Assembly (NCBI RefSeq): GCF_002795865.1
Contig: NZ_CP024920.1
Span: 2,515,001 to 2,579,000 of the forward strand
Source: Qipengyuania seohaensis
Lineage (GTDB): Bacteria; Pseudomonadota; Alphaproteobacteria; Sphingomonadales; Sphingomonadaceae
Length of the DNA stretch: 64,000 nucleotides
Direction: 5' to 3'
The notes under the pieces were generated by a model. That model was not told where the DNA came from and searched no databases. It saw nothing but the letters and a program-made list of their open reading frames with translations. Positions 16,531-24,951 of this stretch are shown one piece after another. Made by a program: the position numbers and the translations under genes. Position 1 is the first letter of the stretch; every line of letters begins with the position of its first letter.

Positions 16531-17886
16531 ATGGCCGATACCGAATACGATTACGATCTCTTCACCATCGGCGCCGGCTCCGGAGGGGTACGTGCCAGCC
16601 GCGTGTCTGCGGCTCATGGCGCGAAGGTCGCAATTGCCGAGGAACATCGGGTAGGTGGCACCTGCGTCATTCGCGGCTGCGTGCCGAAAAAGATGCTCGT
16701 CTACGGCGCGCATTTCGCCGAAGACCTCGAGGACTGCCAGAAGTTCGGCTGGGAAATCGAAGGCAAGAAGTTCGACTGGAAGGTGCTGCGCGACAATGTG
16801 CTGGCCGATGTCGACAGGCTGGAAGGCGCATACACCGAAACGCTCGAAAACCACGATGTCACGATCTTCCACGAACGCGCGGAAATTACCGGCCCGCATG
16901 AGGTGACCCTCGCAAGCGGGAAGAAAGTCACTTCCAGATACATCCTCGTCGCGACCGGCGCCCGCCCGCGCATGCCCGAATGCCAGGGTGCGGAACACGC
17001 CATCAGTTCGAATGAGGCGTTCCATCTCGACGAACTGCCGAAGAAAGTGATCATCGCCGGTGGCGGTTACATCGCCAACGAATTTGCCGGGATTTTCAAC
17101 GAATTCGGCAGCAAGGTCGACATCGTCAATCGCGGCGACACGCTCCTGCGCAGCTATGATGAAGCCGTGCGCGACCGCTTGCTCCAGATTTCGACGATGA
17201 AGGGGATCAGCTTCCGCTTCAACACGACTTTCGAGTACATCAAGCCCTGCGACGATGGCGGTTATTTCGTGAAGCTCTCCGATTGCGAGGAAGAGCACGC
17301 GGACCTCGTCATGTTCGCGGTCGGCCGCATCCCGAACACCGAAGGGCTGGGTCTCGCTGCAGCGGGCGTCGAGCTTGGTGACGGCGGCGAGATCAAGGTC
17401 GATCGTTTTAGCAAGACCAATGTCGATCACATCTATGCCGTGGGCGATGTCACCGATCGCGTCCAGCTTACGCCCGTTGCCATTCGCGAAGGTCAGGCAT
17501 TTGCCGACACCGTCTTCGGAAGCGGCGATCCGGTGGCGGTCGACCACGGTTGCATCCCGAGCGCCGTCTTCAGCCATCCGCCGATTGCGGCGGTCGGCAT
17601 GACCGAGGGCGAAGCGAAAAACAAGCTGGGCTCGGTGAAGGTCTATCTCTCCGATTTTCGCCCGATGAAGAACGTCCTTGCGGGACGCAACGAGCGCAGC
17701 CTGATGAAGATGGTGTGCGATGGCGACAGCGGAAAGATCGTGGGCATTCACATGATCGCGCCCGAAGCGCCGGAGATGATGCAGGCGGCGGCGATTGCAG
17801 TGAAAGCAGGCCTGACGAAGGCGGATTTCGACGCCACTACCGCGATCCATCCGACAATGGCCGAAGAACTTGTCCTGATGCGGTGA
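16531..17886 (+). CDS. gor: Glutathione-disulfide reductase
   Basis: This flavoprotein reduces glutathione disulfide with NADPH. The 451-residue protein has the FAD-binding IGAGSGGVRAS (13-23), the redox-active disulfide C45/C50 in GGTCVIRGCVPKK, the second Rossmann motif GGGYIANEFAGIF, and the arginines of VNRGDTLLRSYD that favour NADPH over NADH. The C-terminal catalytic histidine lies in AIHPTMAEELV. Length and motifs fit glutathione reductase rather than lipoamide dehydrogenase. An EcfG-like promoter precedes it. Confidence 0.94.
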   Translation: MADTEYDYDLFTIGAGSGGVRASRVSAAHGAKVAIAEEHRVGGTCVIRGCVPKKMLVYGAHFAEDLEDCQKFGWEIEGKKFDWKVLRDNVLADVDRLEGAYTETLENHDVTIFHERAEITGPHEVTLASGKKVTSRYILVATGARPRMPECQGAEHAISSNEAFHLDELPKKVIIAGGGYIANEFAGIFNEFGSKVDIVNRGDTLLRSYDEAVRDRLLQISTMKGISFRFNTTFEYIKPCDDGGYFVKLSDCEEEHADLVMFAVGRIPNTEGLGLAAAGVELGDGGEIKVDRFSKTNVDHIYAVGDVTDRVQLTPVAIREGQAFADTVFGSGDPVAVDHGCIPSAVFSHPPIAAVGMTEGEAKNKLGSVKVYLSDFRPMKNVLAGRNERSLMKMVCDGDSGKIVGIHMIAPEAPEMMQAAAIAVKAGLTKADFDATTAIHPTMAEELVLMR

Positions 17887-17932
17887 TCCTGTGTTCAGCC
17901 GGGTGTCAGCCAAGCTCGACCAGAATTCGATC

Positions 17933-18805
17933 ATGCGTTACCTGACCCCCCTTGCCGTGCTGCTCGGTTCCTGTGCTCCTGCACAAGAAGAGGGCCCTGC
18001 TGCAAATGCCGATGAGCCCGAGCGCGACTATGCGACTCAGGTGGGGGCGCCGACACCCGACTACGCCGCGCTTACAAGGCAGGCGCGGATCGAGGGTGAG
18101 GGTTACATTCGCCGCGATGCAACGGCTCCCGCCCCGGCAAACGCGAAGGCTGTTGGCGAAACCTGGTACAAAAGGCTCGAAGCAGGGAATCTGCTGCTTG
18201 GCGCAGGGTTCGACGGAAAAAGACCCGATGGCGCGGTGACGCATCTCGATGTCGGCAAGACCGAGAGCGAGTTCCAGTCGTGGACCGCGCAAAACGGCTG
18301 GAACGTTCCCAACCATATCTCATGGTCATTCGTCCCTGCGATGAACCTTCCCGCAGTATCGGAAGCGGCGCGCGGGGGCATTCGTTTCTGGCCCGCATCC
18401 TCGGCACGTACAGGTTCGCAAAATGAGGCTTTGCTGGCTGGCCGGGTGGAACTGCGCGACGGCTGTTTCTGGGCCACCGAGGGTGACGGGGATGCCGACA
18501 AGCTGGCTTTTTTCCACGCCGAGATCGGCCTCGATCGCGACGATGAGGGATATTACATCCTGATCGATCGCGTCGGAGGCCAGACCTTGGCGAGACTTGG
18601 GGAACCGATGAATTGGGGCGGTCCTCCATCGGCGTATATCTCGCCGGAAGCCGAACGTGACTTGCGGGCGGCTTGCGGCGATGCACCGATCCTTGTTGTC
18701 GGTTCACCAGAGAGCCGCGAGCGCTTCCTGACCAGTTATCCGCATTTGAGGAACCCGGTGGCCCCACCGCCGCCGCCTGTTACCGACCTGGGTTCCGCCA
18801 GCTAG
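17933..18805 (+). CDS. Predicted lipoprotein of unknown function
   Basis: I do not recognise the family. The N-terminus (MRYLTPLAVLLGSCAPAQEE) is a short lipoprotein signal peptide with lipobox LLGSC, predicting lipidation at Cys14. This argues for ATG 17933 over the frame opening at 17891. The mature part (about 276 aa) is hydrophilic; it contains a WNVPNHISWSF segment and ends with a proline-rich stretch (PVAPPPPPV). It follows gor by 46 bases and may share its transcript. Confidence 0.7.
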   Translation: MRYLTPLAVLLGSCAPAQEEGPAANADEPERDYATQVGAPTPDYAALTRQARIEGEGYIRRDATAPAPANAKAVGETWYKRLEAGNLLLGAGFDGKRPDGAVTHLDVGKTESEFQSWTAQNGWNVPNHISWSFVPAMNLPAVSEAARGGIRFWPASSARTGSQNEALLAGRVELRDGCFWATEGDGDADKLAFFHAEIGLDRDDEGYYILIDRVGGQTLARLGEPMNWGGPPSAYISPEAERDLRAACGDAPILVVGSPESRERFLTSYPHLRNPVAPPPPPVTDLGSAS

Positions 18806-18922
18806 AAAACCGGGCACGATCCCTCGAACCGTCCCGATACGGCATGGTTCGGCGCCCCGTGTTGCCAGCAGGTGCTACGGTGGTCACAAGGTAAACAAAC
18901 GAATCGCCTGTGGGGGTTTTCG

Positions 18923-19477
18923 ATGAACGTATTGGCTTCGCGCGGACAATTGCGCGCAAGTTTCATTCGCTGGGCTCTGTTCACGGTGCCGCTGTGCGTA
19001 TTGCTCGGCTTCCTTGCGGGCCAGCTTGGCGGCCCGGACAGCTACTGGTTCCGGGCGCTCGACAAACCTGGTATCTATCCGCCGCCGGCCACCTTCGGCA
19101 TCGTCTGGACCATCCTTTACGTGATGATTGGACTGGCGGTCGCGCTCGTCTGCGCGGCCTGGGGTGCGCGCGGACGCGGCATCGCGTTGATGGCGTTCGT
19201 CGTGCATTTCCTGCTCAATCTGGCCTGGACGCCGGTTTTCTTCGGCATGAAGGAACTCACCTTCGCTCTCGCGGTATTGATCGCGATCGATGTCACGCTG
19301 CTGGTGGTGATTGCCCTGTTCTGGAAGGTCCGTCAGCTGGCGGCGATCCTGCTACTGCCCTATCTCGCATGGGTGCTGTTCGCGACTGTCCTCAACTGGC
19401 AGTTCCTCCAGCTCAATCCCGACGCTGACGGCGGCGCGGTTTCGGGCGGTTCGGAGCGTGTGCGCATCGGCAATTGA
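18923..19477 (+). CDS. tspO: TspO/MBR family protein
   Basis: TspO proteins are five-helix membrane proteins that bind tetrapyrroles and cholesterol-like ligands and modulate stress and photosynthesis-gene responses. The 184-residue protein has the signatures WFRALDKPGIYPPPATFGIVW and ALVCAAWGA, the FLLNLAWTPVFFGMKE segment, and a C-terminal LAWVLFATVLNWQFLQLNP. ATG 18923 (MNVLASRGQLRASF) has GGGGG upstream (18912-18916) and gives a family-typical N-terminus. Confidence 0.92.
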   Translation: MNVLASRGQLRASFIRWALFTVPLCVLLGFLAGQLGGPDSYWFRALDKPGIYPPPATFGIVWTILYVMIGLAVALVCAAWGARGRGIALMAFVVHFLLNLAWTPVFFGMKELTFALAVLIAIDVTLLVVIALFWKVRQLAAILLLPYLAWVLFATVLNWQFLQLNPDADGGAVSGGSERVRIGN

Positions 19478-19508
19478 AGCGCGGGCCTTTCGCGCCTAGA
19501 TAGCTGTC

Positions 19509-19754
19509 ATGCAGAGCCAGAACCCCATGATCGCCGACTTCGTCAAACTCGCCAATTCGGCGGCAGGCACGCTTGCGGGCATGACCCGCGAAGCGCGCGA
19601 AAGCGCCCGTGAGCGCGCCAAGGAAGCATTCGGCGGAATGGATTTCGTCACGCGTGAGGAATTCGACACGGTCAAGGCTATGGCCGCTCGTGCCCGCGAA
19701 GAATGCGACAAGCTGGCAGAGCGCATCGCCGCGCTCGAAGCCAAGCACAAGTGA
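19509..19754 (+). CDS. UbiK/BMFP family accessory factor
   Basis: This 81-residue protein matches the BMFP/UbiK family. It has an N-terminal amphipathic helix (MIADFVKLANSAAGTLAGM), a charged middle, then VTREEFDTVKAMAARAREEC followed by a C-terminal coiled coil ending LAERIAALEAKHK. UbiK assists assembly of the ubiquinone-biosynthesis complex near the inner membrane and binds lipids. It precedes recO by 32 bases. Confidence 0.85.
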   Translation: MQSQNPMIADFVKLANSAAGTLAGMTREARESARERAKEAFGGMDFVTREEFDTVKAMAARAREECDKLAERIAALEAKHK

Positions 19755-19786
19755 CGCTTGCCCCTGCCTTGGGGTAGGGGACCACA

Positions 19787-20386
19787 ATGCACCTTTCCGC
19801 TCCAGCGATAGTGATTGCCGCCCGTCCGCACGGCGAGACGGCCGTCATCGCGCGTTTGCTGACCGAAGAGAGCGGTGTCGTAGCCGCTTATGTCGCGGGC
19901 GGCAGGGGGCGCCACCTGCGCCCCGTGGTTATCCCGGGCAACCTGGTAGAAGCGGAAATACGCGCAAAGTCGGACAGCCAGCTGCCGTTTGCGCGGCTGG
20001 AGCTGGCGCAAAGCCGCGGCCCCTGGCTCACCGAACCGCTTCCGGCATCGGCCATCGCGTGGACCTGCGCCTTGACGGCGTCGGCCCTGCCGGAGCGCAA
20101 TGCCTATCCCAGTCTCTACCACGCGCTCGTCGCTCTGCTCGACGCGGTCTGCAATGCGCCCTCCGCGCGTGGCTGGGTGCCGGCTCTCGCCAGCTATGAA
20201 GTGCTCCTCCTGCGCGAGCTCGGCTATGGCGGCCAGCGGCCCGAGATAGCGGGGCTTGGCGAGGCCTTGGAAATTCTCGACCGTTCGGAGGGCCTCATTG
20301 CGCGCTATCTCCTTGCCGACACACACGCCGACGTTCTAGCCGCTAGGACTGTACTGAGGCAGCGTCTGGGACGGATCGAGACATGA
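19787..20386 (+). CDS. recO: DNA repair protein RecO
   Basis: RecO loads RecA in the RecFOR gap-repair pathway. The 199-residue protein is short for the family, but has the N-terminal OB-fold opening ([20 protein letters not shown]), the [11 protein letters not shown] segment, and the C-terminal [15 protein letters not shown] helix. The usual zinc-binding cysteines are absent, as in many alphaproteobacterial RecO proteins. Its stop overlaps the leuB start in ATGA. Confidence 0.9.
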   Translation: MHLSAPAIVIAARPHGETAVIARLLTEESGVVAAYVAGGRGRHLRPVVIPGNLVEAEIRAKSDSQLPFARLELAQSRGPWLTEPLPASAIAWTCALTASALPERNAYPSLYHALVALLDAVCNAPSARGWVPALASYEVLLLRELGYGGQRPEIAGLGEALEILDRSEGLIARYLLADTHADVLAARTVLRQRLGRIET

Positions 20387-21450
20387 AAATTGCGGTATTG
20401 CCGGGTGACGGCATTGGCCCCGAAGTCACGCGCGAGGCACTCAAGGTGCTCGATGCGCTGGCATTGCCGCAGCTGACACTTTTCGAAGGCGATGTGGGAG
20501 GAATTGCCTTCAAGCGGCACGGGCACCCGCTTCCCGCAGAAACTCTTGAAATGGCGCGTGCGGCGGATGCAGTCCTGTTTGGAGCCGTCGGCGATCCGGA
20601 ATGCGACACGCTCCCGCGCGAACATCGTCCCGAACAGGCGATCCTTGGCTTGCGGAGCGAACTCGGGCTGTTTGCCAATTTGCGCCCCGCCGCCGGTTTT
20701 CCCGGTCTCGAGGACCTGTCCCCGCTCAAGCCCGAATTGGCGCGCGGCATCGATCTTCTCGTGGTGCGCGAGCTGAACGGCGACGTCTATTTCGGCGACA
20801 AGGGGGAGCGTGACAGCGCAGGCGGCAGGGAAGGCTGGGACGACATGTCCTATAACGAGGCCGAAGTCCGCCGCATCGCTCACAGCGCCTTTCGCGCCGC
20901 GCAGAAGCGCCGCAAGAAGCTCACCAGTGTCGACAAGGCGAACGTGCTCGAAACCAGCCGCATCTGGCGCGAAACGGTCATCGAACTGGCGAGCGAGTAT
21001 CCCGACGTCGAGCTCGACCATATGTATGTCGATAATGCCGCGATGCAGTTGGTGCGCAGCCCGGGCCAGTTCGACGTGATCGTCACCGGCAATCTGTTCG
21101 GCGATATCCTGTCGGACCAGGCAAGCGCGTGTGTCGGGTCAATCGGCCTCCTTGCGAGCGCCAGCTTGGGCGAACGCACGACCGAATTCGGCACTTTCGG
21201 CCTCTACGAGCCTATCCATGGCAGCGCCCCGGACATCGCCGGACAGGGCAAGGCCAACCCTGTCGCAGCAATCCTTAGCCTCGCCATGCTCCTGCGCCAT
21301 TCGCTCGGCCGCGATGCGGCTGCGAACCGGATCGAACGGGCAGTTGCCGCCAGCCTTTCCAGCGAGATTCGCGGTGCCGACCTCGGCGGTAGCGCGAGCA
21401 CGGAGGAGATCGGCGATGCAATCGTAAGGCACCTGCAAGCAATCGCTTGA
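20383..21450 (+). CDS. leuB: 3-isopropylmalate dehydrogenase
   Basis: LeuB oxidatively decarboxylates 3-isopropylmalate in leucine synthesis. The 355-residue protein has [18 protein letters not shown] (6-23), the RxxxLR-type contact region [15 protein letters not shown], the catalytic tyrosine-containing [17 protein letters not shown], and the signature [19 protein letters not shown]. It overlaps recO by four bases; leuC and leuD are not in the window. Confidence 0.95.
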   Translation: MKIAVLPGDGIGPEVTREALKVLDALALPQLTLFEGDVGGIAFKRHGHPLPAETLEMARAADAVLFGAVGDPECDTLPREHRPEQAILGLRSELGLFANLRPAAGFPGLEDLSPLKPELARGIDLLVVRELNGDVYFGDKGERDSAGGREGWDDMSYNEAEVRRIAHSAFRAAQKRRKKLTSVDKANVLETSRIWRETVIELASEYPDVELDHMYVDNAAMQLVRSPGQFDVIVTGNLFGDILSDQASACVGSIGLLASASLGERTTEFGTFGLYEPIHGSAPDIAGQGKANPVAAILSLAMLLRHSLGRDAAANRIERAVAASLSSEIRGADLGGSASTEEIGDAIVRHLQAIA

Positions 21451-21481
21451 GAAATTGCGCACTCTCGCCAAGAGTCGCGCC

Positions 21482-22594
21482 ATGAATTCAGCCGACCCCC
21501 GCACCGATCTCCAGCTGGCGATAATCCTGCCGACGCTGAACGAGCGCGACAATCTTCCGCCGCTTGTCGAACGGATCGACCGGGCATTGGGCGATACGGG
21601 TTGGGAAGTCCTGATCGTCGACGACAACTCGTCGGACGGGACCGCCGAAGTAGCCCGCAAGATAGCGCGCGCCGACCAGCGTGTCCGCGTGATCCAGCGG
21701 ATCGGGCGGCGAGGGCTCTCCAGCGCCGCGATCGAGGGCTTCTGCGCGACCGCTGCACCTTTTTGCGCGGTGATGGACGCCGATCACCAGCACGATCCGC
21801 AATTGCTTTTGCCCATGCTCGAAGCGGTGCGTTCCGGCAGGGCGCAGGTCGCTGTGGCCAGCCGGTTTGCAGAAGGGGCCAGCACCGAAGGCTGGGGTCG
21901 TCCGGACCGCGAGCAGCTATCCAGCGTTGCCAATGCGCTCGCGCGGAAGCTGACGGGAGTGACGCTGTCCGATCCGATGAGCGGGTATTTCCTCCTCCCG
22001 ACCGAGACGGCGCTCAGGCTGGTGCCAGGCCTTTCGGGCATTGGCTTCAAGATCTTGCTCGACCTGCTCGCAACGGCCGAGGAGCCGCTCGTGGTCGAGG
22101 AATTTCCTCTTGAATTCGCCGCCCGCCGTGCCGGGGAAAGCAAGCTGGACCGGGCAATCGCCCTCGATTTCCTCGCGGGTCTTTATGACAAGACCTTCGG
22201 CAGGTTCATCCCCACCCGGTTTGCCCTGTTCGGCACGGTCGGCGCACTGGGCGTTCTGGTGCACCTGGCGATCCTTTATGTGTTGCTGCTCCTGGCAGGA
22301 GCAACTTTCGCGTGGAGCCAGACTGTCGCGACACTCGGAGCGATGACTTTCAATTTCTGGCTCAACAATTTTCTCACCTACAGGGATCGGCGCATCAGGA
22401 AGGCCGGCGATTTGTTGCGCGGCTGGGCAAGCTTCGTGGCAGCGTGTTCGGTGGGGGCTGTGGCGAATGTGGCCATCGCCACCATGTTGTTCCAGCGCGG
22501 CCTTCACGAAATGCTGGCCGCCCTCATCGGGATAGCGATCGCGTCGGTCTGGAACTACGCCTTGTCGAGCCGCTTCGTTTGGGGTCGGTTCTAG
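21482..22594 (+). CDS. GT2 glycosyltransferase fused to a GtrA-like membrane domain
   Basis: Residues about 1-225 form a GT-A glycosyltransferase of the polyprenyl-phosphate sugar synthase kind, with LPTLNERDNLPPL, VDDNSSDGT and the metal-binding MDADHQHDP. Residues about 235-370 form a four-helix GtrA domain starting RFALFGTVGALGVLVHL. Such fusions make undecaprenyl- or dolichyl-phosphate-linked mannose or glucose and probably move it across the membrane. ATG 21482 is preferred over 21455. The convergent PMT-type gene four bases away is the natural user of this donor. Architecture is seen; the sugar is unknown. Confidence 0.9.
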   Translation: MNSADPRTDLQLAIILPTLNERDNLPPLVERIDRALGDTGWEVLIVDDNSSDGTAEVARKIARADQRVRVIQRIGRRGLSSAAIEGFCATAAPFCAVMDADHQHDPQLLLPMLEAVRSGRAQVAVASRFAEGASTEGWGRPDREQLSSVANALARKLTGVTLSDPMSGYFLLPTETALRLVPGLSGIGFKILLDLLATAEEPLVVEEFPLEFAARRAGESKLDRAIALDFLAGLYDKTFGRFIPTRFALFGTVGALGVLVHLAILYVLLLLAGATFAWSQTVATLGAMTFNFWLNNFLTYRDRRIRKAGDLLRGWASFVAACSVGAVANVAIATMLFQRGLHEMLAALIGIAIASVWNYALSSRFVWGRF

Positions 22595-22598
22595 GGCG

Positions 22599-23870
22599 TT
22601 ATCGCCAGCCCTCGATCCACGTCCAGAGCGCGAAGCTGTCTGGCCGTTCGAGCGGCTCTGCGGCCAGTATCGGGTAATAGAACGCAAAGACCAGCACGCT
22701 TGCCGCTGGCACCGCGATCGCCATTTTTCGCCAGCCCGCCTTCCAAAGATCGTCGAGCGAAAGGGCGAGGGCGATAAGCAGGAAGCTGCTGGGCAGGAAA
22801 TAATGGTAGTAGAACTGGGTGGATTTCTCGGCGAACAGCCAGAGGCCGAGGCTGACCGCATACAGCATGGCGATCGCCCCGGGGGCAGCCTCGCGCCGCA
22901 TCACCCCGCGAAGCGCGCACCACACGACCGCCGGCAGGCCGAGCAGCATCGTCAACGGGTTGCCGACCAGCATCACCCCGCGCTGGGCCTGGTCGACCTC
23001 TTCATAGAGATACCAGATCGCCCGCAGGTTGAGCATCCATTCCGGCCAGGTGGATTCGTAAGGATGCCTCGTCAGCACCTGCGTCTGGAGGTCGAGCATG
23101 AGGCGGTGATGCGCCAATATACCGTTCTCGATGCCGTCCACGTCGAACTGGTAGCCGGGCCAGAAGGTTAGCCAATAGACCGCCAGCGGTACCACTGCGA
23201 GCCAGACAAATGCCTCAGCCAGGGTGATCCCGGGGACCGGCATCCCGCGGCGGGACAGAAGCAGGCGCCTGCGTCCGGCTTTCCAGCGCAGCGCGAGGAA
23301 GGCAAGCCCTGGTACCATGGCGACAGGCACCGCGTTCCATTTGCTGGCTAACGCAAGGCCGATTGCAATGCCTGCCAGCGCAAGCCTCCACCTGCCGGTC
23401 TCCGGCTCTCGCATGGCGCCCGCCAACTGCCAGAAAGCAGACGCCAACGCCGCGATCATGAAGATGTCGAGCATGGCGATGCGCGAATGGACGAAGAGGT
23501 GAAATCCCGTGGCGAGGAGTATGCCCGATGTGATCGCGGCGTACCGGCTCATCGTCGCGAACCATACTGCCCGCATCGAGGCAAACAGGGCGAGCGTTCC
23601 CGCTAGCGAAGGAAGGATTCGCCACCCCCACGAATTATCACCCAGGACGGCGATGCCCAACGCAATCATTTCCTTGCCGAACAAGGGATGCTCGCGATTG
23701 TTGAATTGCTCCAGCATGAGCATCTCGCGCGCGGCAGGCACGTAGTGCACCTCGTCGAAATAAGGGGCGCTCGGGATGGCGAGGTTCCACAGGAGCAGGA
23801 GCCAGAAGCCAAGCGCCAGCGCGACGCACCAGCCAAGGGGGTCCAGGGGCTGCTCGGGTGCGCGCGTCAT
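22599..23870 (-). CDS. PMT-type polyprenyl-phosphate-sugar glycosyltransferase
   Basis: This membrane glycosyltransferase (423 aa, about ten or more helices) has the protein-mannosyltransferase signatures: an acidic pair in YFDEVHYVPAAREML (first periplasmic loop) and NREHPLFGKEMIALG, matching the HPPLGK-type motif of the family. It would transfer a sugar from a polyprenyl-phosphate donor to a protein or lipid in the periplasm. The first ATG in frame (23990) adds an unlikely 40-residue basic leader, so ATG 23870 (MTRAPEQPLDPLG) is used. It converges on the GT2-GtrA gene. Confidence 0.88.
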   Translation of the reverse strand: MTRAPEQPLDPLGWCVALALGFWLLLLWNLAIPSAPYFDEVHYVPAAREMLMLEQFNNREHPLFGKEMIALGIAVLGDNSWGWRILPSLAGTLALFASMRAVWFATMSRYAAITSGILLATGFHLFVHSRIAMLDIFMIAALASAFWQLAGAMREPETGRWRLALAGIAIGLALASKWNAVPVAMVPGLAFLALRWKAGRRRLLLSRRGMPVPGITLAEAFVWLAVVPLAVYWLTFWPGYQFDVDGIENGILAHHRLMLDLQTQVLTRHPYESTWPEWMLNLRAIWYLYEEVDQAQRGVMLVGNPLTMLLGLPAVVWCALRGVMRREAAPGAIAMLYAVSLGLWLFAEKSTQFYYHYFLPSSFLLIALALSLDDLWKAGWRKMAIAVPAASVLVFAFYYPILAAEPLERPDSFALWTWIEGWR

Positions 23871-23913
23871 CACGCATTGGCTTAAGCAGCGGCGCAGCGC
23901 GCCGCAACCCGCA

Positions 23914-24300
23914 TCATTCTTCCAAGCGTGCTTCCAGCCAGAAAAGGCGCGCCACCATGGCAAGCAGACCGATACTGGCCGTGGCGGCAACGAAGAGCAG
24001 CCATGGGACCATTTTCATCCCGGCGGCTCGCGCGCGGGGCGCGATAAGGAAAACGGCTACGACCACCGCGAAAAGCAGGTCCCACCACACCTGCACGCCC
24101 CAGAGGTTCTGCGTGTGATTGGTCCAGACCAGCAATACGCCTTCGCGCGCGATCGTGACGGCGGTGAATGCCGCGAAACCGGCTGCCAGCGCAGCTGCCA
24201 GTATGCCACTGCCGATCTTCGGGGAGCCGGCGAGAATATAGCCGAGGGCGATAACGGCCGAAGCGAGGCCGCCGGCAGCAAGGATTTCGAAGGCGGACAT
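23914..24300 (-). CDS. Four-helix membrane protein divergent from a TetR regulator
   Basis: This 128-residue protein is almost entirely hydrophobic, with four predicted helices at about 5-24, 30-50, 70-87 and 98-120. It ends in a short acidic tail (ARLFWLEARLEE). I do not recognise a family with certainty; size and pattern recall small uncharacterised inner-membrane proteins. It is divergent from a TetR-type gene, with two palindromic operators between them, which suggests it is the repressor's target. Confidence 0.75.
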   Translation of the reverse strand: MSAFEILAAGGLASAVIALGYILAGSPKIGSGILAAALAAGFAAFTAVTIAREGVLLVWTNHTQNLWGVQVWWDLLFAVVVAVFLIAPRARAAGMKMVPWLLFVAATASIGLLAMVARLFWLEARLEE

Positions 24301-24319
24301 TGAAAATCTCCGAGTCGTT

Positions 24320-24363
24320 TGTAGCGGGCGCTACACTTGTAGCTTTATGTAGCGCCCGCTACA
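24320..24363. promoter_or_regulatory. Tandem perfect palindromic operators between the membrane gene and tetR
   Basis: Two 16-base sites lie 28 bases apart centre to centre: TGTAGCGGGCGCTACA (24320-24335) and TGTAGCGCCCGCTACA (24348-24363). Each is a perfect 7-2-7 inverted repeat, and a third TGTAGC half-site sits between them (24338-24343). They lie 19 bases from the start of the membrane gene and eight bases from the TetR start, the expected arrangement for autorepression and repression of the divergent gene. Confidence 0.85.
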
Positions 24364-24371
24364 AGTCACCC

Positions 24372-24911
24372 ATGAACGCGATCAGGATGTCCCGGGATAC
24401 GCTGCTCCCCGCGCTCGCTGCCCACGTGTTGCAAAGCGGGCTGGGGGGCTTGTCGCTTCGTCCCCTGGCCAAGTCGGCCGGTACCAGCGACCGGATGCTG
24501 CTGTATCATTTCAGAAGTAAGGAGCAGCTTGTCACCGCCTTGCTCGATTATCTGGCGGTGCAGTTCACACTTGCGCTGGATAGCCAATTCCCGGCCGAGC
24601 GCTCCTCGTCGCGTCGCGCGTGCGCAAAGGCGGTCTTCGACATCACCGGGCAGGCCGACTTCGCGCCCTTTCTCCGGGTGTGGTGGGACATCGTTGCCGG
24701 ATGCGCAAAAGGCGAGGCGGCCTATCTGGATGCAGCAGGCAAGATCGTGGACCAGTTGCTGGACTGGGTGGTCGATCACCTGCCCGCAGACGATCCAGAT
24801 CCGAGCGAAGGAGCCCGCGCCGTCCTGACGATAATCGAGGGAGCACAAATGCTCAGGGCCGTGGGGCGCGATGCGCTCGGCCAAGCGGGGCTTTCCGCCC
24901 TCGAAGGCTGA
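24372..24911 (+). CDS. TetR/AcrR family transcriptional regulator
   Basis: The N-terminal 50 residues form a TetR-type helix-turn-helix: LSLRPLAKSAGTSDRMLLYH followed by FRSKEQLVTALLDYL. The rest (about 60-180) is a helical ligand-binding domain, 180 residues in total. ATG 24372 (MNAIRMSRDTLLPAL) is used; the frame opens at 24300, but that extension would cross both operators. No Shine-Dalgarno sequence is visible, because the operator occupies its place. The ligand is unknown. It likely represses itself and the divergent membrane gene. Confidence 0.87.
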   Translation: MNAIRMSRDTLLPALAAHVLQSGLGGLSLRPLAKSAGTSDRMLLYHFRSKEQLVTALLDYLAVQFTLALDSQFPAERSSSRRACAKAVFDITGQADFAPFLRVWWDIVAGCAKGEAAYLDAAGKIVDQLLDWVVDHLPADDPDPSEGARAVLTIIEGAQMLRAVGRDALGQAGLSALEG

Positions 24912-24951
24912 CCCGCTTGCGGCAGACAGTGCGCGTGCTATCCCGCGAGCG

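Noticed and set aside
16159..17934. 591-codon open frame on the minus strand
   Set aside because: Lies opposite the glutathione reductase gene and the helicase tail; no recognisable domain.
24300..24371. N-terminal extension of the TetR gene
   Set aside because: It would translate through both palindromic operators and has no similarity to TetR N-termini.
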